Below are positions 5,649 through 8,890 of a DNA stretch of 8,890 nt, in pieces. Origin of the DNA: CAYSCX01 sp964429575 (GTDB lineage: Bacteria > Desulfobacterota > Binatia > Binatales > Binataceae); the NCBI GenBank assembly GCA_964429575.1, contig CAYSCX010000069.1, forward strand, positions 1-8,890, written 5' to 3'. Under the pieces are notes generated by a model, which saw only the letters and a list, made by a program, of their open reading frames with translations, searched no databases and was not told where the DNA came from. A program made the translations under genes and the position numbers. How positions within the stretch are numbered: position 1 is the stretch's first letter; every line of letters starts with the position of its first letter.

Positions 5649-7034
5649 ATGGGTCTTGCAGACCGAATCTCGCACGCAACCGGCAACGGCAAAACGAACG
5701 AGCCCGCCAACGCCGGCAGCTCGCTCATCGGGATGACCGTGCGGCGGCGCAAGGACGCGCTCGCCGATAGCTCCCGCCGCCTTAAGATCAAGGTGCACAA
5801 CCGTCTGTTCGAGACCATCGACGTGTCGAAGCTCGAAACCCTCGAGCCCAACGTCGTGTCCGGAAAAGTCACCTCCGCAATCGGTGACATCCTGAACGAA
5901 GAAGGCCGCCTCCTGACCAACGACGACCGCGTGCGGCTGGTCGAGGAAATCAAGAACGAACTGCTCGGCCTCGGTCCGCTCGAACCGCTGCTGCGCGACG
6001 ACGACATCACCGACATCCTGGTCAACGGCCACAACCAGGTTTACGTGGAACGCGGCGGCAAGCTCAGCCAGACCGACGTCGTGTTCCAGGACGATCAGCA
6101 TTTGATGCTCATCATCGACCGCATCGTTTCGCGCGTCGGACGTCGCGTCGACGAATCCTCGCCGATGGTCGATGCGCGCCTGGCCGATGGCTCGCGCATC
6201 AATGCAATCATCCCGCCGCTGGCGCTCGACGGTCCCGCACTCTCCGTGCGCCGCTTTGGAAGGCGCCGCTACGACATCGGGGGACTGGTCGACAAGGGCA
6301 CCATCACCTGGGAGATGGTCGAATTCTTGATGGCAGTGGTGCGATCGCGTCTCAACGTCATCGTGTGCGGCGGCACCGGATCGGGCAAAACCACCATGCT
6401 CAACTGCCTATCCGCGTTCATCCCTGAAGACGAACGCATCGTCACAATCGAAGACTCCGCCGAGCTTTGCCTCCAACAGCCGCACGTCGTGCGGCTTGAG
6501 ACTCGCCCGCCCAACCTCGAGGGCAAGGGCGAGGTGACTCAGCGCGAACTCGTGCGTAACTGTCTGCGCATGCGGCCCGACCGAATCGTGGTCGGCGAGG
6601 TGCGCGGCGCCGAGGTCTTCGACATGTTGCAGGCCATGTCCACCGGCCATGACGGCTCCATCGCGACCATCCATGCGAACTCTCCGCGCGAATGCCTCTC
6701 GCGGCTCGAGATGATGATGCTGCTCGCGGGCATGCAGATCCCGCAGCGCGCGATGCGCCAGCAGGTCGCTTCCGCGGTCAACATTATCGTCCACGTCGCG
6801 CGCCTCTCCGACGGCTCGCGCAAAGTCATGAAGATTTCCGAGCTGTGCGGAATGGAAGGCGACATGATCATGATGCAGGACCTGTTCGAGTTCATCCGCA
6901 CCGACACTGATTCCGAGGGCAAGGTGGTCGGCGCCTTCCGCACTACCGGCGTCCGCTCCGCCTACACGCAGCGCATCGAGGCGTACGGCTACAAGCTCGA
7001 GGGCAAAATCTTCAAGACCGGGGAGAGCGCATGA
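5649..7034 (+). CDS. cpaF: CpaF/TadA, secretion-type motor ATPase
   Basis: This 461-residue protein is the cytoplasmic hexameric ATPase that powers Tad pilus extension (GspE/VirB11 superfamily). Residues 1-75 are a polar, basic N-terminal region. The N-domain follows, with LLGLGPLEPLLRDDDITDIL and VNGHNQVYVERGGKL, and then the RVGRRVDESSPMVDARL and DGSRINAIIPP segments. Catalytic motifs are complete. Walker A is GGTGSGKTT (241-249, Lys247), the Asp box is TIEDSAEL (Glu268, Asp269), Walker B is DRIVVGEVRGAE (311-322, Glu317), and the His box is HDGSIATIHAN (His334, His342). The length is normal for the family. The start is set by AGGAGG 8 bases upstream. The gene overlaps tadB by 4 bases. No second ATPase is visible, so this enzyme may act in both extension and retraction, as reported for Caulobacter CpaF; that last step is inference. 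Confidence 0.97.
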   Translation: MGLADRISHATGNGKTNEPANAGSSLIGMTVRRRKDALADSSRRLKIKVHNRLFETIDVSKLETLEPNVVSGKVTSAIGDILNEEGRLLTNDDRVRLVEEIKNELLGLGPLEPLLRDDDITDILVNGHNQVYVERGGKLSQTDVVFQDDQHLMLIIDRIVSRVGRRVDESSPMVDARLADGSRINAIIPPLALDGPALSVRRFGRRRYDIGGLVDKGTITWEMVEFLMAVVRSRLNVIVCGGTGSGKTTMLNCLSAFIPEDERIVTIEDSAELCLQQPHVVRLETRPPNLEGKGEVTQRELVRNCLRMRPDRIVVGEVRGAEVFDMLQAMSTGHDGSIATIHANSPRECLSRLEMMMLLAGMQIPQRAMRQQVASAVNIIVHVARLSDGSRKVMKISELCGMEGDMIMMQDLFEFIRTDTDSEGKVVGAFRTTGVRSAYTQRIEAYGYKLEGKIFKTGESA

Positions 7035-7993
7035 GCGCCGTGGATTTCCTGATCACCTCTGCGGTGCTCGCTTCGGTGTTCGCACTGAGTGCCACGCTGT
7101 TTGCGAATAGTGGCCGCGCCGTCACCGCTGACCGCGCATTGGTCCGCCGCATGTCGCGTCCCGAAATCATCGGCGGCGACGAAATCACCCGCGAGGGCTT
7201 TCGCGCGCCGAGTGAATTCCGGCTCATCAATCTGCTCAGTCGAATTCATCTCCTGCAAAAACTCGAGGAGATGATGTGGCAGGCGGGGATCTATGCGCGC
7301 GTCTCCGACGTTCTCCTCATAATGTCCATCCTCTTTGTGTTTGGCGTAGTCGCGGCTGGCGCGGCGTGGGGAGACTCCATGATTGCTCTGGTCACGGGGG
7401 GCGGGCTCGCGACGCTGCCGTTCTTCTACATCCGCATGCGCCGTCACCGCCGGCTCAAGGCATTTGTCGAGCAACTCCCCTACGCGCTCGATCTGATCAA
7501 GTCCTCGCTCGAAGCAGGCCATTCGCTGATGCGCGGATGCCAGGTCGTCACCGCAGAGTTCGCAGACCCGATTGGCAGCGAGTTTCGCTCGGTCATCGAA
7601 CAAAGCCGGCTCGGCTTGCCGCTCCCGCGAGCGCTCGAGGAAATGCTCAAGCGGGTGCCGGAAGACGATCTTCGCCTGCTCGTCGTCGCTGTGAAGGTTC
7701 AATCTGAGGTCGGCTCGAGTCTCGCTGACATCATCGGGCGCCTCTCCGAAATCGTGCGTACCCGCCAGCGCCTGCATCAGCAGATTCGTGCGCTCACCGC
7801 TCAGTCGCGCATGAGCGGCATGATCGTCGGCTTTCTGCCCGTCGTTCTTCTCGGCGCGTTCAGCGTGATGCAACCTGACTACACGCACACGCTCTTCTAC
7901 GATCCTGACGGGGTAATGATTTTGAAGGTTGCAATAGTACTCGACGCGCTCGCATTCGTTACGATTCGCCAACTGCTCAAGGTGAAGTTCTAA
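7031..7993 (+). CDS. tadB: TadB, inner-membrane platform protein (T2SSF domain)
   Basis: This 320-residue polytopic protein is TadB, one of the two GspF-like platform proteins that couple CpaF to pilin addition. An N-terminal helix lies at about 3-25 (FLITSAVLASVFALSATLFA). A paired hydrophobic region spans about 92-135 (VLLIMSILFVFGVVAAGAAW, then LATLPFFYIRM). The T2SSF domain is at about 145-270, with the family pattern FVEQLPYALDLIKSSLEAGH, then LGLPLPRALEEMLKRVPEDD and EVGSSLADIIGRLSEIVRTR. Two C-terminal helices follow (MIVGFLPVVLLGAF and VAIVLDALAFVTI). The ATG overlaps the cpaF stop (ATGA), so the two are probably translationally coupled. The position directly after cpaF and before tadC is the usual Tad order and separates it from TadC. 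Confidence 0.94.
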   Translation: MSAVDFLITSAVLASVFALSATLFANSGRAVTADRALVRRMSRPEIIGGDEITREGFRAPSEFRLINLLSRIHLLQKLEEMMWQAGIYARVSDVLLIMSILFVFGVVAAGAAWGDSMIALVTGGGLATLPFFYIRMRRHRRLKAFVEQLPYALDLIKSSLEAGHSLMRGCQVVTAEFADPIGSEFRSVIEQSRLGLPLPRALEEMLKRVPEDDLRLLVVAVKVQSEVGSSLADIIGRLSEIVRTRQRLHQQIRALTAQSRMSGMIVGFLPVVLLGAFSVMQPDYTHTLFYDPDGVMILKVAIVLDALAFVTIRQLLKVKF

Positions 7994-7994
7994 A

Positions 7995-8890
7995 ATGGAC
8001 GCCGTCATCATTAGTGCATCGGTGATGTTGCTCGTCGGCGCGGCGTGCGCCGGCTTGTACGTGGTTGCGCGCAGTGGACGCCGCAGCGTTGAAGACCGCA
8101 TCTCGGACATTGGTGTCAAGATGAGGCTCGCTTACGGCGACACCGGCGGTTTCGAAACCGCCAGCGACAGTGCAGCCCGCCATCTGTTCCGATGGGTTGC
8201 CCAGCGGCTGCCGGCGCCCAAGATGGATGCCGCCAAGGCGCAGCAGCTCGCGAACCTGCTGGTCCAGGCGGGTTATGTCCGTTCCGACGCCGCGCGAACC
8301 TTTCATTTCATACGCCTTGCCGCCGCTATCGCAGGCGCATTCATCGGCGTCGTGTACGCCGTGCTGAGCGGCGCGGGCGGCGCCCGGCCGATGATGTTCA
8401 TCGTGGCGGGCGCGGCCGTGGGCGCATTCGTGCCCAGCTACTACGTCGGGCGAAAGGCGCGCCAACGGCAGCAGGCGATCGCCAGGCAACTCTCCGACGT
8501 GTTGGATCTGCTCGTGGTTTGCGTTGAGGCGGGACTGGGACTGAGCGAAGCGATCAAGGTCGTCGGCAATGAGACCCAACACCACGGCCAGGAAATCGGC
8601 CACGAACTTGCCATGGTTAGCGGCGAGATCTCGGCGGGTGTCTCGCTCGGCCAGGCGCTTCGCAACATGTCGGAGCGTACCTCGGTCGCCGACATTAAAC
8701 CTCTGGCCGCCACGCTGATTCAAAGCGAGCAGCTCGGCGCTCAAATCGGCCCTGCGTTGCGATCAATATCGGACTCGCTGCGCAACACGCGCAAACTCCG
8801 CGCCGAAGAAGCTGCACAGAAAACCACCGTGAAAATCCTGTTCCCCCTCGTCATATTCATTCTGCCGGCGATGATGGCCGTGATCGTCGG
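7995..8890 (+). CDS. tadC: TadC, inner-membrane platform protein (T2SSF domain), 3' end cut by window
   Basis: 298 codons are visible and the frame is still open at the window end. It starts one base after the tadB stop, with AAGGTGA (7979-7985, inside tadB) 9 bases upstream. There is an N-terminal helix at about 3-25 (VIISASVMLLVGAACAGLYV), a soluble stretch, then hydrophobic segments at about 98-115 and 124-145. The T2SSF domain starts near 156 and includes RQLSDVLDLLVVCVEAGLGL, then GVSLGQALRNMSERTSVADI, and LIQSEQLGAQIGPALRSISD. The last visible helix (ILFPLVIFILPAMMAVIVG) is the one that normally closes TadC, so probably only about 10-30 residues are missing. It is the partner of TadB in the platform. 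In many Tad loci a TPR protein (TadD) follows, but that lies outside the window. Confidence 0.94.
   Translation, partial: MDAVIISASVMLLVGAACAGLYVVARSGRRSVEDRISDIGVKMRLAYGDTGGFETASDSAARHLFRWVAQRLPAPKMDAAKAQQLANLLVQAGYVRSDAARTFHFIRLAAAIAGAFIGVVYAVLSGAGGARPMMFIVAGAAVGAFVPSYYVGRKARQRQQAIARQLSDVLDLLVVCVEAGLGLSEAIKVVGNETQHHGQEIGHELAMVSGEISAGVSLGQALRNMSERTSVADIKPLAATLIQSEQLGAQIGPALRSISDSLRNTRKLRAEEAAQKTTVKILFPLVIFILPAMMAVIV

Noticed and set aside
4695..6101. A 468-codon open frame on the minus strand under cpaE and cpaF
   Set aside because: It lies entirely opposite two well-recognised genes and shows no recognisable protein motifs. Long antisense frames are expected from GC-rich codon bias.
6989..8119. 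A 376-codon open frame on the minus strand under tadB and tadC
   Set aside because: It is a shadow of the coding strand, with a charged composition lacking domain features, opposite genes with clear family motifs.
7977..8744. A 255-codon open frame on the minus strand under tadC
   Set aside because: Same reason: it lies opposite tadC, has no recognisable domain, and arises from codon bias.
1..8890. A novel defence, mobile or biosynthetic system
   Set aside because: Every coding region is accounted for by a known Tad pilus component. There are no transposase, integrase, nuclease or toxin motifs, and no spaced repeat array.

Overview
The window is one strand-consistent gene cluster for a Flp/Tad (tight adherence) type IVc pilus. 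It starts inside the last codons of a TadG-like pseudopilin and runs through flp, tadE, cpaB (rcpC), cpaC (rcpA), cpaE (tadZ), cpaF (tadA), tadB and a tadC cut by the window end. All genes are on the + strand. I see no insertion sequence, CRISPR array, RNA gene, phage gene or other mobile element.

Organism: the DNA is GC-rich, uses TTG and GTG starts next to strong AGGAGG-type ribosome binding sites, and carries long meaningless antisense ORFs, as GC-rich codon bias produces. The pilin core (QTMTEYVLI), the TadE core (GQSMAEFALL) and a probable sigma-54 promoter fit a GC-rich Gram-negative such as a deltaproteobacterial, Binatota-like or acidobacterial lineage. The outer-membrane secretin shows a diderm cell. 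I cannot name the species.

Layout: 3-203 is the 3' end of a TadG-like gene. 204-601 is a 398-base non-coding gap with a sigma-54-like -24/-12 element at 439-454, upstream of the pilin. flp is at 602-784, with its start set by a perfect Shine-Dalgarno. 785-948 is a second non-coding gap holding two strong stem-loops without U-tracts. From 949 the machinery genes are tightly packed: tadE, 60 bases, cpaB, 4-base overlap, cpaC, 27 bases, cpaE, 12 bases, cpaF, 4-base overlap, tadB, 1 base, tadC. This looks like one transcription unit in which the abundant pilin is separated from the rarer machinery by RNA structure.

How the parts work together: Flp is the major pilin and TadE/TadG are pseudopilins. 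CpaC is the outer-membrane channel and CpaB its periplasmic partner. CpaE is a MinD-like localisation factor, CpaF the hexameric motor ATPase, and TadB/TadC the inner-membrane platform. The prepilin peptidase (TadV/CpaA), TadD and the rest of tadG are not in the window.

This is a known system, not a new one. The points that deserve a second look are the probable sigma-54 control of the pilin, Ala instead of Gly at -1 of the pilin cleavage site, loss of both P-loop lysines in CpaE, a secretin with an apparent extra N-terminal domain and no visible BON domain, and the double hairpin after flp.
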